Source: Gemmatimonadota bacterium
GTDB taxonomy: Bacteria > Gemmatimonadota > Gemmatimonadetes > Gemmatimonadales > Gemmatimonadaceae
Assembly (NCBI GenBank): GCA_003134685.1
Contig: PLCA01000005.1
Location: forward strand, 372,001-436,000
Length of the DNA stretch: 64,000 nt
Direction of reading: 5' to 3'
Numbering within the stretch: the first letter of the stretch is position 1; each line of letters opens with the position of its first letter. The notes under the pieces were generated by a model. It was not told the DNA's origin. It was given only the letters and a program-made list of their open reading frames with translations, and did not search any database. A program made the translations under genes and the position numbers. Below, one piece after another: positions 19,222 to 28,158 of this stretch.

Positions 19222-20966
19222 CCCACGGGGAAGACCAGGAGGAAGAGGATCGATCGCTCCCGCCGTTCCTCCCGCCAGAAGCTGATGAAGTAACCGCGGC
19301 CGCCACGCCGATCGAACGGCGGGCGACGCCGCGCACGCCCGCTCAGGCATTCGATCGGTCGAAAGGCGCGGCTTTTCTCGTCGGGTCCGGAATTCTTCTC
19401 AGTCGGTTGGCGGGACTCATCCGGCAGACGATGATGGCGCGCTACCTGGGGGCAGGTCTCGCCGCCGACGCGTTCAACGCGGCGTTCCGCATTCCGAACC
19501 TGTTGCAGAATCTATTCGGAGAAGGCGTGCTCTCGGCCTCATTCATTCCCGAGTATGCGGGACTCCTGGGAAAGGATGACGAGAAGGAAGCGACTCGCCT
19601 CGCCGGTGCAGTGGCCGGAATGCTGGCCGTCGTGTCAGCGGTCATCGTGCTACTCGGAGTGCTCACGGCGCCGTGGCTCGTCGCGATCATCGCCAACGGC
19701 TTCACCGGTGAGAAGCGGGACCTGACAGTGCGGCTCACCAGAATCCTGTTTCCTGGTGCCGGACTTCTGGTGTTCTCCGCGTGGTGCCTCGGAATCCTCA
19801 ACAGTCACCGCCGCTTCTTCATGTCGTACACCGCGCCCGTGATCTGGAATTTGGCGATGATGTCCACGCTCGTCTTCTTCCATAAGGGGCACAGCGAGAT
19901 TCAGCTCGCGATCTATCTCGCCTACGGCTCAGTGGTGGGGAGCGCGCTCCAGTTCCTGATTCAACTTCCCCAAGTCTTGTCTCTCGCGCCAGGCGTGAGA
20001 CCGCGACTGACTGCGGCCACGGACAGCGTTCGAATCGTATTTCGGAATTTCGTTCCCGCCTTCGTGGGGAGGGGCGTCGTTCAGATCAGTGCCTACGTTG
20101 ATGCGTGGCTCGCCAGTTATCTCGGCAATGGAGCCGTCTCGTCATTCACATATGCGCAAGCGATATACGTCCTGCCGATCAGCCTGTTCGGGATGGCGAT
20201 ATCGGCGGCCGAGCTGCCCACGATGTCGCGCGCGCGGGGAACCACGGCGGAGATCGGCGCGTACCTGCGTGGGCGCCTCAGCGATGGACTCGACCGGATT
20301 GCGTACTTCATCGTTCCAAGCGCGATTGCCTTCCTCGCTCTGGGCGACCTCATCGTGCTGCTGGTGTTCCAGAGCGGGAAATTCCAGCGCGGCAACACCA
20401 TTTGGGTCTGGCAGATCCTGATCGGCTCGACGGTTGGACTCCTCGCCTCGACGATGGGCCGTCTGTACTCGTCCACGTTCTACGCGATGCGCGATACGAA
20501 AACCCCGCTGCGCTACGCTGTCGTCCGCGTGATCCTCACCACGGGACTGGGATATTTCTTTGCGCTCGTTCTACCGGGTCTGCTCGGTCTCGACCGCAAG
20601 CTCGGCGCTGCGGGCCTGACGGCATCGGCGGGACTCGCGGGGTGGGTGGAGTTCTACCTGCTGCGCCGGGAGATGGACAAGAGAATCGGCCGCACGCGCC
20701 TGGTGCCGGCTCGGATGGCGCGCCTGTGGGGAGCAGCGCTCACCGCGGCAGCAATTCCGTGGGCGTACAAGCTGATGGCGGACCGCGGCTCCCTGATCCT
20801 TTCTACCCACGACACCGTCGTCAAGTCGAAGCTGATGGCCCTGGCTCTGCTTTGCATTTACGGACTTGCGTACCTCGGCATTACTGCCGCATTCGGAATT
20901 CCGGAGGCGAAAAACGTCTTCGACCGCGGCAGACGACTATTCAACATGGCGCTGAGTCCGAAGTGA
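19218..20966 (+). CDS. murJ: Lipid II flippase MurJ
   Basis: This 582-residue polytopic membrane protein of the MurJ/MviN family has the conserved start of the first helices (SRLAGLIRQTMMARYLG, 62-78), followed by FNAAFRIPNLLQNLFGEG near 85-102. About fourteen hydrophobic segments follow. It flips the peptidoglycan precursor lipid II across the inner membrane. The first ~48 residues before helix 1 are hydrophilic, acidic and proline-rich, longer than usual. They may be cytoplasmic, or the start may lie further in; the GTGA overlap with bshC supports the long form. Confidence 0.92.
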   Translation: MTHGEDQEEEDRSLPPFLPPEADEVTAAATPIERRATPRTPAQAFDRSKGAAFLVGSGILLSRLAGLIRQTMMARYLGAGLAADAFNAAFRIPNLLQNLFGEGVLSASFIPEYAGLLGKDDEKEATRLAGAVAGMLAVVSAVIVLLGVLTAPWLVAIIANGFTGEKRDLTVRLTRILFPGAGLLVFSAWCLGILNSHRRFFMSYTAPVIWNLAMMSTLVFFHKGHSEIQLAIYLAYGSVVGSALQFLIQLPQVLSLAPGVRPRLTAATDSVRIVFRNFVPAFVGRGVVQISAYVDAWLASYLGNGAVSSFTYAQAIYVLPISLFGMAISAAELPTMSRARGTTAEIGAYLRGRLSDGLDRIAYFIVPSAIAFLALGDLIVLLVFQSGKFQRGNTIWVWQILIGSTVGLLASTMGRLYSSTFYAMRDTKTPLRYAVVRVILTTGLGYFFALVLPGLLGLDRKLGAAGLTASAGLAGWVEFYLLRREMDKRIGRTRLVPARMARLWGAALTAAAIPWAYKLMADRGSLILSTHDTVVKSKLMALALLCIYGLAYLGITAAFGIPEAKNVFDRGRRLFNMALSPK

Positions 20967-20986
20967 ACCAGGCTTTACGCGGGTGG

Positions 20987-20992
20987 TATAAT
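20987..20992 (+). promoter_or_regulatory. -10 element of uvrC, apparently leaderless
   Basis: A consensus TATAAT ends five bases before the uvrC ATG at 20998. TGAACC 17 bases upstream is only a weak -35 candidate. With the usual 6-8 base distance from -10 to start site, the transcript would begin at or next to the A of the ATG, giving a leaderless mRNA. Confidence 0.55.
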
Positions 20993-20997
20993 TACAC

Positions 20998-22818
20998 ATG
21001 CTGCGCGTCCCCGATGCCGTTGCGACAAAACTTCCACACCTCCCTGAAGGACCCGGGGTCTACCTCTGGAAGGGCAGGGATGGGGCTACTCTCTACGTAG
21101 GCAAGGCCAAGCGCCTGCGCTCTCGCGTGCGCAGCTATTTCGCCAACGACCAGCTCGAGAATCCCAAAACGCGGCATCTGGTCGGCCTCATCGCAGACCT
21201 CGAGACGATCGTCGTTCCTACCGAAGCGCACGCGCTCATTCTCGAAGCGAACCTGATCAAGGAGTACCGTCCGCGTTTCAACATCGCACTGCGGGACGAC
21301 AAGTCGTATCCGTACATTAAGGTGACGGTGCAGGAGCCATTTCCGAGAGTGTTCGTGACTCGCCGCTTCGAGGACGACGGAGCGAGCTACTTCGGCCCCT
21401 ACACCGACGTGGGCGCAATGCGCCGCTCGCTCAACGTGGTGAAGAGAATCTTCACCGTGCGAAGCTGCAACTACGACATGCCGGCCCAGATGCCGGAGCG
21501 GCCGTGTCTCGACTACTACATCAAGCGGTGCAAGGCGCCCTGCATACTGGCGCAATCGCAGGAGAACTACCGCACGATGATCGACGAAGTCGTGCTCTTC
21601 CTGTCGGGGCGTCCGGAGGAAGTCGTGCGCCGAGTGAAGGAGCGGATGGATCTCGCGTCCGAGCAGCTCGACTTCGAGCGCGCCGCGGAATTGCGCGACG
21701 CCCTCCACCACCTGGAGCAGATGGAAGAGCCTACCGTCGTGCTCGAGGTGGAAGGCGGTGACCGCGACGTGATCGGTTACGCCCGCGACGGCGACGATGC
21801 CTGCGTCACAGTGCTGCGCATCAGGGGCGGAAAGCTATTGTCGAGAGAGCAGCGCTTTCTGACGAACATCGAGGGGGAAGACGATGCCGACGTGATGCCC
21901 ATCTTTCTCGCCGGCAGCTACGTCGGTATGCAGGAGAGAGCGCGACAGCTGTTGCTCCCGTTCGATTTCCCGGATCGCGAGCTGATCGAGCAGGCGCTGC
22001 CGGATAGCAGGATTCTGATTCCCCAGCGCGGGCCACGGCGCGATCTCATTGCCTTGGCCGAGCAGAACGCGCGTCACCTGCTCGAGGAGCTCAAGCTCTC
22101 ATCGATGGAGGCAGACGAGCGCGCCGGGGACCCGGTCTATGAGCTGGGAAGGGAGCTGGGGCTCCAGCGCCTGCCGCGGTCGCTCGTTTGCTTCGACATT
22201 TCGACCACCCAGGGCACCGATACGGTGGGATCCTGCGTCTGGTTCGAGAACGGGCGGGCGAAGAGGGCCGAGTACCGAAAGTTCAAGGTGAAGACCGTGG
22301 AGGGCGCGGACGACTTTGCCTCGATCCAGGAGGTGGTTCGCCGGTACTTCGAGCGCCGCTTGAAAGACGAAAAGCCGCTCCCCGACCTGATCGTCGTCGA
22401 CGGAGGCAAGGGCCAGCTCTCTGCCGCCCACGCCGCGCTCGCTGAGCACGGGCTCGCTGATCGTCCGTTGATCAGCCTCGCCAAGCGGGACGAGGAGGTG
22501 TTCATCTGGGGCCGGGAAGAGCCTCTCAGGCTCTCGAGACGATCGCCCGGCCTCAGGCTGTTGCAGCAGGCGCGGGACGAAGCCCACCGCTTCGCAGTCA
22601 CCTACAACCGGAAGCGCCGGACGATGCGGACCGTGACCTCCGAGCTTCTCAAGGTGCCTGGGATCGGGCCGGTAAAGCGGCGCCAACTGCTCAAGGAATT
22701 CGGGAGCGTGCAGGGAGTCCGGGGCGCGAGCGAGGAGGCAATCGCCAGCTTGCCAGGGTTCAACGCGGAGCGCGCGCGGAAGCTCCTGGAGTCGCTCGCG
22801 GCAACCGCCCCGGTGTAA
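20998..22818 (+). CDS. uvrC: Excinuclease ABC subunit C (UvrC)
   Basis: This 606-residue nuclease has an N-terminal GIY-YIG domain (GVYLWKGRDGATLYVGKAKRLRSRV, shown by GVY and LYVG at about 17-34), a UVR motif near 205-235, the UvrC RNase-H-like endonuclease domain (VCFDISTTQGTDTVGS region near 400, then IVVDGGKGQL near 465) and tandem helix-hairpin-helix motifs at the C-terminus (VPGIGPVKRRQLL, LPGFNAERARKLL). It makes the 3' and 5' incisions in nucleotide excision repair. It begins 31 bases after murJ with its own TATAAT box. Confidence 0.96.
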   Translation: MLRVPDAVATKLPHLPEGPGVYLWKGRDGATLYVGKAKRLRSRVRSYFANDQLENPKTRHLVGLIADLETIVVPTEAHALILEANLIKEYRPRFNIALRDDKSYPYIKVTVQEPFPRVFVTRRFEDDGASYFGPYTDVGAMRRSLNVVKRIFTVRSCNYDMPAQMPERPCLDYYIKRCKAPCILAQSQENYRTMIDEVVLFLSGRPEEVVRRVKERMDLASEQLDFERAAELRDALHHLEQMEEPTVVLEVEGGDRDVIGYARDGDDACVTVLRIRGGKLLSREQRFLTNIEGEDDADVMPIFLAGSYVGMQERARQLLLPFDFPDRELIEQALPDSRILIPQRGPRRDLIALAEQNARHLLEELKLSSMEADERAGDPVYELGRELGLQRLPRSLVCFDISTTQGTDTVGSCVWFENGRAKRAEYRKFKVKTVEGADDFASIQEVVRRYFERRLKDEKPLPDLIVVDGGKGQLSAAHAALAEHGLADRPLISLAKRDEEVFIWGREEPLRLSRRSPGLRLLQQARDEAHRFAVTYNRKRRTMRTVTSELLKVPGIGPVKRRQLLKEFGSVQGVRGASEEAIASLPGFNAERARKLLESLAATAPV

Positions 22819-22850
22819 CGGAAACGCCACGCCTTAAGCGTGAAATTCAG

Positions 22851-22910
22851 AGAGCTAAAGTTCGGTAATTCCTTGACTTCGCTCTCTATAGCTCTAAATT
22901 ACTTGAGCTA
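22851..22910 (+). promoter_or_regulatory. Promoter with flanking GAGCTA repeats before the DUF512 gene
   Basis: TTGACT at 22873-22878 and TAAATT at 22895-22900, spaced 16 bases apart, form a good sigma-70-type promoter whose start site would fall within a few bases of the ATG at 22910. GAGCTA occurs at 22852-22857 and 22905-22910, and its inverse TAGCTC at 22889-22894. The last two bracket the -10 box as an inverted repeat with a 10-base centre, as an operator might. Confidence 0.6.
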
Positions 22911-24196
22911 TGGTAAAGGTCTCCCGAGTTGAACTAAAGAGCATCGCCGACGAGCTCGGAATCCAGCCGGGGACGGAGCTGCTCACGGTGAATGGGAGGC
23001 TGCTCGCGGACTTCCTCGACTGGGAATTTCTAACGGCCGACGAGGAGCTCGTGATCGAGGCCCGTCAGCCCGACGGCGAAGAGGTCATCTATGAGCTCGA
23101 GCGCCTCGATGGCGAGCCCCTTGGGATCTCGCTCCAGCCGCCGTCGGTGCGACGCTGCGCCAACAAGTGCGAGTTCTGCTTCATCGAAGGGCTGCCGCCC
23201 GGACTGAGGAAGCCCCTCTATATCCGGGACGACGACTACCGGCTCTCCTTCGCCTACGGAAATTTTGCGACGCTTTCCAACGTGAAGGAGCGCGACATCG
23301 AGCGCATCCTGGAGTATCGGCTGTCTCCGCTCTACGTCTCGGTCCACGCGACGAACCACGAGGCGCGGAAGGTTCTGCTCAACAATCAACGCGTCCCCGA
23401 CATCAAAGCCCAGCTTTCGCGTCTGACAGCCGGTGGAATCCAGTTTCACGCTCAGATGGTGGTAGTTCCGGGGCTGAACGACGAAGCTGTGCTCGAAGAA
23501 TCACTCACTGATCTCTGGAATATGGGCGAAGCCGTGTTGTCGGCTGCTGTAGTCCCCGTGGGACTCACCCAGTTCTCGCATCTTTACACAGGAAAGAAGA
23601 TGGACCCAGCGACTGCGTTCTCGATTCTCCTCCAGGTCGAGAAGTGGGGGGAGCGCGCGAAGCGAGAGCGTGGTGAGACCTGGGTATTCGGATCCGACGA
23701 ACTCTACATGCTCGCCGGGCGAGAGCTGCCTGGCCCCGAGCACTACGGAGAATTTGCCCAGATCGAGAATGGCGTCGGGTCCGTGACTTCGCTCCGCATG
23801 CGGGTCGCCGGCGGTCTGGATCGCGTTGCCCGTCGCGATGGCCAGCGCATTGGCGTGGTCACCGGGTTGGCAATGGCGCCACTCATGGAGCCGCTGCTGG
23901 ACCGGCTGCGCGAAGTGAGCGGGGCCGATTTCGAGCTCATCATAGCGGAGAATTCGCTGTTTGGTCCGACGATAACAACGGCCGGTCTTCTCGTCGGGAA
24001 GGACATCATGGCAGCGCTGCGCGATCGCCATGATCTCGACATCGCGCTGATTCCCGCCGAGACGATCAACGACGATGGAGTATTCCTCGACGATTTCACT
24101 ATCGAGGCCGTGCGTGACTCGTTGCCGATGCCGATCTTCCCATCCTATGACTTCATCGATGTTCTGGAGTCCGAGTCGAGCGGGGTGCTCGCGTGA
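22910..24196 (+). CDS. DUF512 radical SAM protein with N-terminal PDZ-like domain
   Basis: This 428-residue protein begins with a PDZ-like domain (1-70; IQPGTELLTVNGRLLADFLDW pattern). A radical SAM-type cluster motif CX3CX2C follows at C83, C87 and C90, then a TIM-barrel-like core with SVHATN, and the C-terminal DUF512 region. The reaction of this widely conserved family is, to my knowledge, not established. It sits directly before der (GTGA overlap), a frequent neighbour, so a link to ribosome assembly or translation has been guessed from context. The start is supported by the promoter just upstream and by the position of the PDZ-like domain. Confidence 0.88.
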   Translation: MVKVSRVELKSIADELGIQPGTELLTVNGRLLADFLDWEFLTADEELVIEARQPDGEEVIYELERLDGEPLGISLQPPSVRRCANKCEFCFIEGLPPGLRKPLYIRDDDYRLSFAYGNFATLSNVKERDIERILEYRLSPLYVSVHATNHEARKVLLNNQRVPDIKAQLSRLTAGGIQFHAQMVVVPGLNDEAVLEESLTDLWNMGEAVLSAAVVPVGLTQFSHLYTGKKMDPATAFSILLQVEKWGERAKRERGETWVFGSDELYMLAGRELPGPEHYGEFAQIENGVGSVTSLRMRVAGGLDRVARRDGQRIGVVTGLAMAPLMEPLLDRLREVSGADFELIIAENSLFGPTITTAGLLVGKDIMAALRDRHDLDIALIPAETINDDGVFLDDFTIEAVRDSLPMPIFPSYDFIDVLESESSGVLA

Positions 24197-25500
24197 ATCT
24201 TCCAGTCATCGCACTCGTCGGGCGTCCAAACGTCGGCAAGTCGGCGCTCTTCAACCGGATCGTCGGTGAGAACAGCGCCATCGTGAGTGACGAACCGGGG
24301 ACTACCCGTGATCGCCACTTCGCGCGCGCGGAGTGGAACGGCCGCCAGTTCTGGCTGGTCGACACCGGCGGGCTGACCGACGACCCACACATCCCGATGG
24401 ACCTGGAGATCAAGCGTCAGGTGCTCCAGGCGATCGAGGAATCCGATCTTCTGATGCTTGTTGTCGACGCGAAGATCGGGCTGCACCCGAGCGACTCGCG
24501 AGTGGTCGACCTGCTGCGCGACGCACGGAAACCGTGGGTGCTGGTTGCCAACAAGGTCGATGATCCCGCCACTACGGATTTCTACGAGTTCTACGAGCTA
24601 GGCGCCGGGGATCCGGTTCCCGTCTCGGCCATCAACGGCAAGAATTCCGGCGACATGCTCGACGTGTTGGTGGAGAAGATCCCAACCGCCGCGGAAGAAG
24701 TGCCCGACGCATTACGCGTGGCGGTAGTGGGCCGCCCCAACGTCGGCAAATCATCCATCATCAACCGGCTCCTCGGCGAGGAACGGCTAGTCGTCGCCGA
24801 CACGGCTGGAACTACCCGCGACGCGATTGATACGCCTATGATGTTTCACGGGCGCGAGCTGATCTTCGTCGACACCGCGGGACTCCGTCGCCAGTCGAAG
24901 GTGGAGGATGGCATCGAATTCTATTCCTCACTTCGAACGCGGCGTGCGATCGAGCGCTCCGACATCTGCGTCCTCGTGCTCGATGCGGCCGAGGGCCTGC
25001 ACAACCAGGATCTGAAGATCGCGCATCTTGCCTGGGAGAGTGGACGCGGCCTGATCGTCGTGGTGAACAAGTGGGATTTGAAGGAGAAGGAGAACAACAC
25101 CGCGGCCAAGTTCGAGAAGGAATCGCAGGAAAAGGCGCCGTTCCTCAAGTTCGTTCCATTCGTGTTCACATCCGCGCTGAGCGGACAGCGGGTGACGAAG
25201 ATTCTGGAGCTGCTGCTAGAGGTAGACGCAGAACGGCACAAGCGGATCAGCACTTCGCAGGTCAATACCACGCTCACCGCAATCGTAGGAAGACGGCAAC
25301 CGCCACAGGCGGCCGGTCGCGAGATCAAGCTCAACTACGCAACGCAGGTGGAGACGGCACCGCCCGTGATCGCGGTGTTCGGCAACAATCCCGACCTCGT
25401 GCAGGAGCACTACGTGCGATACCTGCACAACGAATTCCGCGAGGCGTGGGGATTTCGCGGCAATCCGCTGCGGATCATCATGCGCCGGAAGAGCGCGTAG
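24193..25500 (+). CDS. der: Ribosome biogenesis GTPase Der (EngA)
   Basis: This 435-residue protein has two tandem GTPase domains with G1 motifs GRPNVGKS at 9-16 and about 180-187, DTGGL and DTAGL as G3, and NKVD and NKWD as G4, followed by the C-terminal KH-like domain. Two G domains in one chain are diagnostic of Der, an essential factor in 50S subunit assembly. The GTG start overlaps the DUF512 stop by four bases, and the stop abuts the ATG of plsY, so the genes form one unit. Confidence 0.97.
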   Translation: MNLPVIALVGRPNVGKSALFNRIVGENSAIVSDEPGTTRDRHFARAEWNGRQFWLVDTGGLTDDPHIPMDLEIKRQVLQAIEESDLLMLVVDAKIGLHPSDSRVVDLLRDARKPWVLVANKVDDPATTDFYEFYELGAGDPVPVSAINGKNSGDMLDVLVEKIPTAAEEVPDALRVAVVGRPNVGKSSIINRLLGEERLVVADTAGTTRDAIDTPMMFHGRELIFVDTAGLRRQSKVEDGIEFYSSLRTRRAIERSDICVLVLDAAEGLHNQDLKIAHLAWESGRGLIVVVNKWDLKEKENNTAAKFEKESQEKAPFLKFVPFVFTSALSGQRVTKILELLLEVDAERHKRISTSQVNTTLTAIVGRRQPPQAAGREIKLNYATQVETAPPVIAVFGNNPDLVQEHYVRYLHNEFREAWGFRGNPLRIIMRRKSA

Positions 25501-26115
25501 ATGGCACCGTTTGTCGGCCTGATCATTTCCTATCTGGCCGGCTCGATTCCATCGGCATACATCGCCGGCAGGCTGCGCGGCGTCGACCTGCGGAAGCACG
25601 GCTCCGGGAATCTCGGAGCAACGAACGTGGTGCGCGTGCTGGGCGCGAAGACAGGCGCCGTCGTATTCATCGCCGATCTTTTGAAGGGATTTCTTCCCGT
25701 CCATTTTCTGCCGATCTACACCGGGACACTGCCGCACGGGTGGTGGGCTCTCGCCTTCGGCGCTGCGGCGATACTCGGTCACATCAAGCCCGTCTTCTTG
25801 CTCGGCAAGGGTGGCGGGAAGGGAATGGCGACTGCAACCGGCGTATTCCTGGCCCTCGCGTTCATCCCAATGATCGTCGCCGAGGTCGTGTGGATCGCCA
25901 CGTTCTACTTCACCAGATACGTCAGCCTCGCTTCTCTTCTCGGGGCCGCCGTGTTTCCGTTCGCGCTCTTGGCCTGGTACCGGGATCCGCGGTCACCGAT
26001 TTTCATCGCGAGCGTGATCATCGCGGTGTTCATGTTCTGGACACACCGCGCCAATATCGGCCGGCTTCGCCGCGGCCAAGAGCATCGGTTCGTGAAAAAG
26101 GAAATGGCAGGCTGA
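25501..26115 (+). CDS. plsY: Glycerol-3-phosphate acyltransferase PlsY
   Basis: This 204-residue inner membrane protein has five or so hydrophobic segments and the PlsY motifs GSGNLGATN (37-45) and GKGGGKGMATATG near 102-114. It uses acyl-phosphate made by PlsX (encoded at 58969-60009) to acylate glycerol-3-phosphate, the first step of phospholipid synthesis. The next gene, gpsA, makes glycerol-3-phosphate, a logical partner; the stop and start overlap by one base (TGATG). Confidence 0.95.
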   Translation: MAPFVGLIISYLAGSIPSAYIAGRLRGVDLRKHGSGNLGATNVVRVLGAKTGAVVFIADLLKGFLPVHFLPIYTGTLPHGWWALAFGAAAILGHIKPVFLLGKGGGKGMATATGVFLALAFIPMIVAEVVWIATFYFTRYVSLASLLGAAVFPFALLAWYRDPRSPIFIASVIIAVFMFWTHRANIGRLRRGQEHRFVKKEMAG

Positions 26116-27110
26116 TGCGCTGCGCGGTGGTCGGAGCCGGCGCGTGGGGCACTGCGCTGGCGGATCTTCTGGCGCGCAATGGGCACGACGTGAGGCTCTG
26201 GGCCTATGAACCCGACGTGGTGGAATCGATCAACACGAGGCGTGAGAACGTGCGATTTCTACGAGGTCACGAGCTCTCACCATCGGTTGAAGCGATGGGC
26301 GATATACGGCGCGCGGTCGAGGGGGCCGAGCTCGTCACACTCGCGACGCCGTCACACGTGCTGCGGCGAATCGTGAAGTCCGCGGCGGCGTCACTATCGC
26401 CCTCCGCGCCACTGGTCGTAGCCACCAAGGGAATCGAGAAGGAGACGCTCTGTCTGATGACCGAGGTCGCGGAGCAGGAGGTTCCGGGCGCAACGGTGGT
26501 CGCGATTTCGGGGCCGAGCTTCGCCGCCGAAGTCGTGAAATGCCAGCCTACGGCGGTGGTTGTCGCGTCAATGCAGCCCGATGCGGCCGGTATCGCGCAG
26601 CGGGCCTTCAGCTCGGCGTACTTTCGTGCCTACACGCACACGGACGTGATAGGAGTCGAGCTCGGTGGCGCGCTCAAGAACGTCATGGCAGTCGCGACCG
26701 GAATCGCCGAAGGTCTTGGCCTCGGCTTCAATGCGCGAGCAGCACTGGTTACGCGAGGTCTCGCGGAGATGACGAGACTGGGCTCGGCGCTTGGCGCGGA
26801 GCAGAGCACGTTCGCGGGGTTGGCCGGGCTTGGTGATCTCGTGCTCACGTGTACCGGCTCACTAAGCCGCAATCGGGCCGTCGGCGTCGAGCTGGGGAAG
26901 GGGAGGAAGCTGGAAGAAATTCTGAGGGACAGAGAAACGGTCGCGGAGGGAGTCGTCACCGCGCAAAGCGCGCGCGAGCTGGCCGCGCGAGAGGGAGTCG
27001 AGATGCCAATTGTCGATACCGTGAATCGCGTACTTTTCGAGGGTCAACCGGCACGCAGCGCCATCGCCGCTCTCATGACGAGAGAGCTCCGAGCGGAGGT
27101 AGATCGATGA
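26115..27110 (+). CDS. gpsA: Glycerol-3-phosphate dehydrogenase [NAD(P)+] GpsA
   Basis: This 331-residue enzyme has the N-terminal dinucleotide-binding motif GAGAWGTAL (6-14), KGIE near 106, and GGALKNVMAVATG near 184-196 with the catalytic lysine. It reduces dihydroxyacetone phosphate to sn-glycerol-3-phosphate for phospholipid synthesis, feeding PlsY encoded just upstream. The ATG was chosen from the TGATG junction with plsY; the very long open frame upstream is a shadow of der and plsY. The stop overlaps the next gene by ATGA. Confidence 0.95.
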   Translation: MRCAVVGAGAWGTALADLLARNGHDVRLWAYEPDVVESINTRRENVRFLRGHELSPSVEAMGDIRRAVEGAELVTLATPSHVLRRIVKSAAASLSPSAPLVVATKGIEKETLCLMTEVAEQEVPGATVVAISGPSFAAEVVKCQPTAVVVASMQPDAAGIAQRAFSSAYFRAYTHTDVIGVELGGALKNVMAVATGIAEGLGLGFNARAALVTRGLAEMTRLGSALGAEQSTFAGLAGLGDLVLTCTGSLSRNRAVGVELGKGRKLEEILRDRETVAEGVVTAQSARELAAREGVEMPIVDTVNRVLFEGQPARSAIAALMTRELRAEVDR

Positions 27111-27484
27111 AGCCGAAAGAACCGGTGCAGGAATTTTTCTCTATCGGCGACGTGTGCACGCTGACGGATCTCAAGCCGCACGTGCTGCGCTACTGGGAGA
27201 GCCAGTTCAAGTTTCTTCATCCCGCCAAGAACCGGTCTGGAAATCGCGTTTACCAGCGGCGCGAGATCGAGCTGGTCATGCTGGTCAAGCAGCTGCTTTA
27301 CACCGAGAAGTACACGATAGACGGGGCGCGTCAGAAGATCGACGAGTACAGGAAGAGCGGAGAGCTTCGCTCGGTAGCGAGCGCGGCGCTGGACTCTCAG
27401 GCCGTCGCGTCGATGGAGAGCGAGCTGCGCTCACTCCTGGCGTTGCTCGATGGACACCCAGCAGAGAAGGGGGCGAAAAGTTGA
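27107..27484 (+). CDS. MerR family transcriptional regulator
   Basis: This 125-residue protein opens with a MerR winged helix: FFSIGDVCTLTDLKPHVLRYWE (about 10-31, written here only as a pattern), then NRVYQRREIE near 46-55. A short helical tail of about 50 residues follows, with no sensor domain and no cysteine cluster. Small single-domain MerR proteins next to gpsA or the glycosyltransferase gene are common, but their targets are unknown. It overlaps gpsA (ATGA) and the glycosyltransferase gene (TTGA). Confidence 0.85.
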   Translation: MKPKEPVQEFFSIGDVCTLTDLKPHVLRYWESQFKFLHPAKNRSGNRVYQRREIELVMLVKQLLYTEKYTIDGARQKIDEYRKSGELRSVASAALDSQAVASMESELRSLLALLDGHPAEKGAKS

Positions 27485-28158
27485 TCGAGCCGCTCGTCGT
27501 CATCGTACCCGCGTACAACTCGGAGCCGACCCTCGCGAAGGTCGTAAAGGATGTGCGCCGCAACCTGCCTGGCGCCCTGATAATCGGCGTCGATGATGGC
27601 TCGACCGATGGCTCGCGGCAGCTGCTCAGAGCCGTGACGGACGAAACGATCGAGTTCGACAAGAACCGTGGCAAAGGGGCCGCCCTGCGCGCGGGCTTCG
27701 ATATGGCTCTCAAGAAGGGTGCGGCCGCGGTTCTCACGATCGATTCGGATGGCCAGCACGATGCCGCCTTCGCTCCCGCGATCGTCGGCGCTCTCGATCG
27801 GGCGGACATTGTGATCGGGACGCGTGATCTCTCCGGCAAGGCGGTGCCGAAGCATCGGCGGATCGCCAACATGATCTCGTCAGCCGCCACACGCGCGGTG
27901 TCCGGCGGAAAGGTGCGCGACAGCCAGTCCGGTTATCGCGCGATGAAGGCGCAGGTTCTGCGCAAGGTTGACGCGGTAGGCGACCGCTACGAGTTCGAGA
28001 CGGACTTCATCATCCGCGCCGCCCGCGCCGGATTCACGACGGTCAACGTGCCGATCTCGACCATTTACGGATCGCCCAGCTATTTCCGCGAGTTTCGCGA
28101 CGCGTGGCTCGTGATCAAGGTATTGTGGCGCCATCGCGCCGGGATTTGGAAGCGTTGA
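27481..28158 (+). CDS. Family 2 glycosyltransferase (polyprenyl-phosphate sugar synthase type)
   Basis: This 225-residue GT-A enzyme has the GT2 opening VVIVPAYNSEPTL (about 5-17), GVDDGSTDGS near 36-45 and the DxD-like TIDSDGQHD near 81-89. The fold resembles dolichol-phosphate mannose or glucose synthases, which charge a polyprenyl phosphate with one sugar. No membrane segment is present. The TTG start is inferred from the TTGA overlap with the MerR-like gene; the next gene likewise begins with TTGA. The donor and acceptor cannot be read from the sequence. Confidence 0.82.
   Translation: MIEPLVVIVPAYNSEPTLAKVVKDVRRNLPGALIIGVDDGSTDGSRQLLRAVTDETIEFDKNRGKGAALRAGFDMALKKGAAAVLTIDSDGQHDAAFAPAIVGALDRADIVIGTRDLSGKAVPKHRRIANMISSAATRAVSGGKVRDSQSGYRAMKAQVLRKVDAVGDRYEFETDFIIRAARAGFTTVNVPISTIYGSPSYFREFRDAWLVIKVLWRHRAGIWKR

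Noticed and set aside
26015-26130. A frameshift or fusion between plsY and gpsA suggested by a very long open frame through der, plsY and gpsA
   Set aside because: Each gene has its own complete reading with proper start and stop; the long frame is open only by chance upstream of the gpsA ATG.
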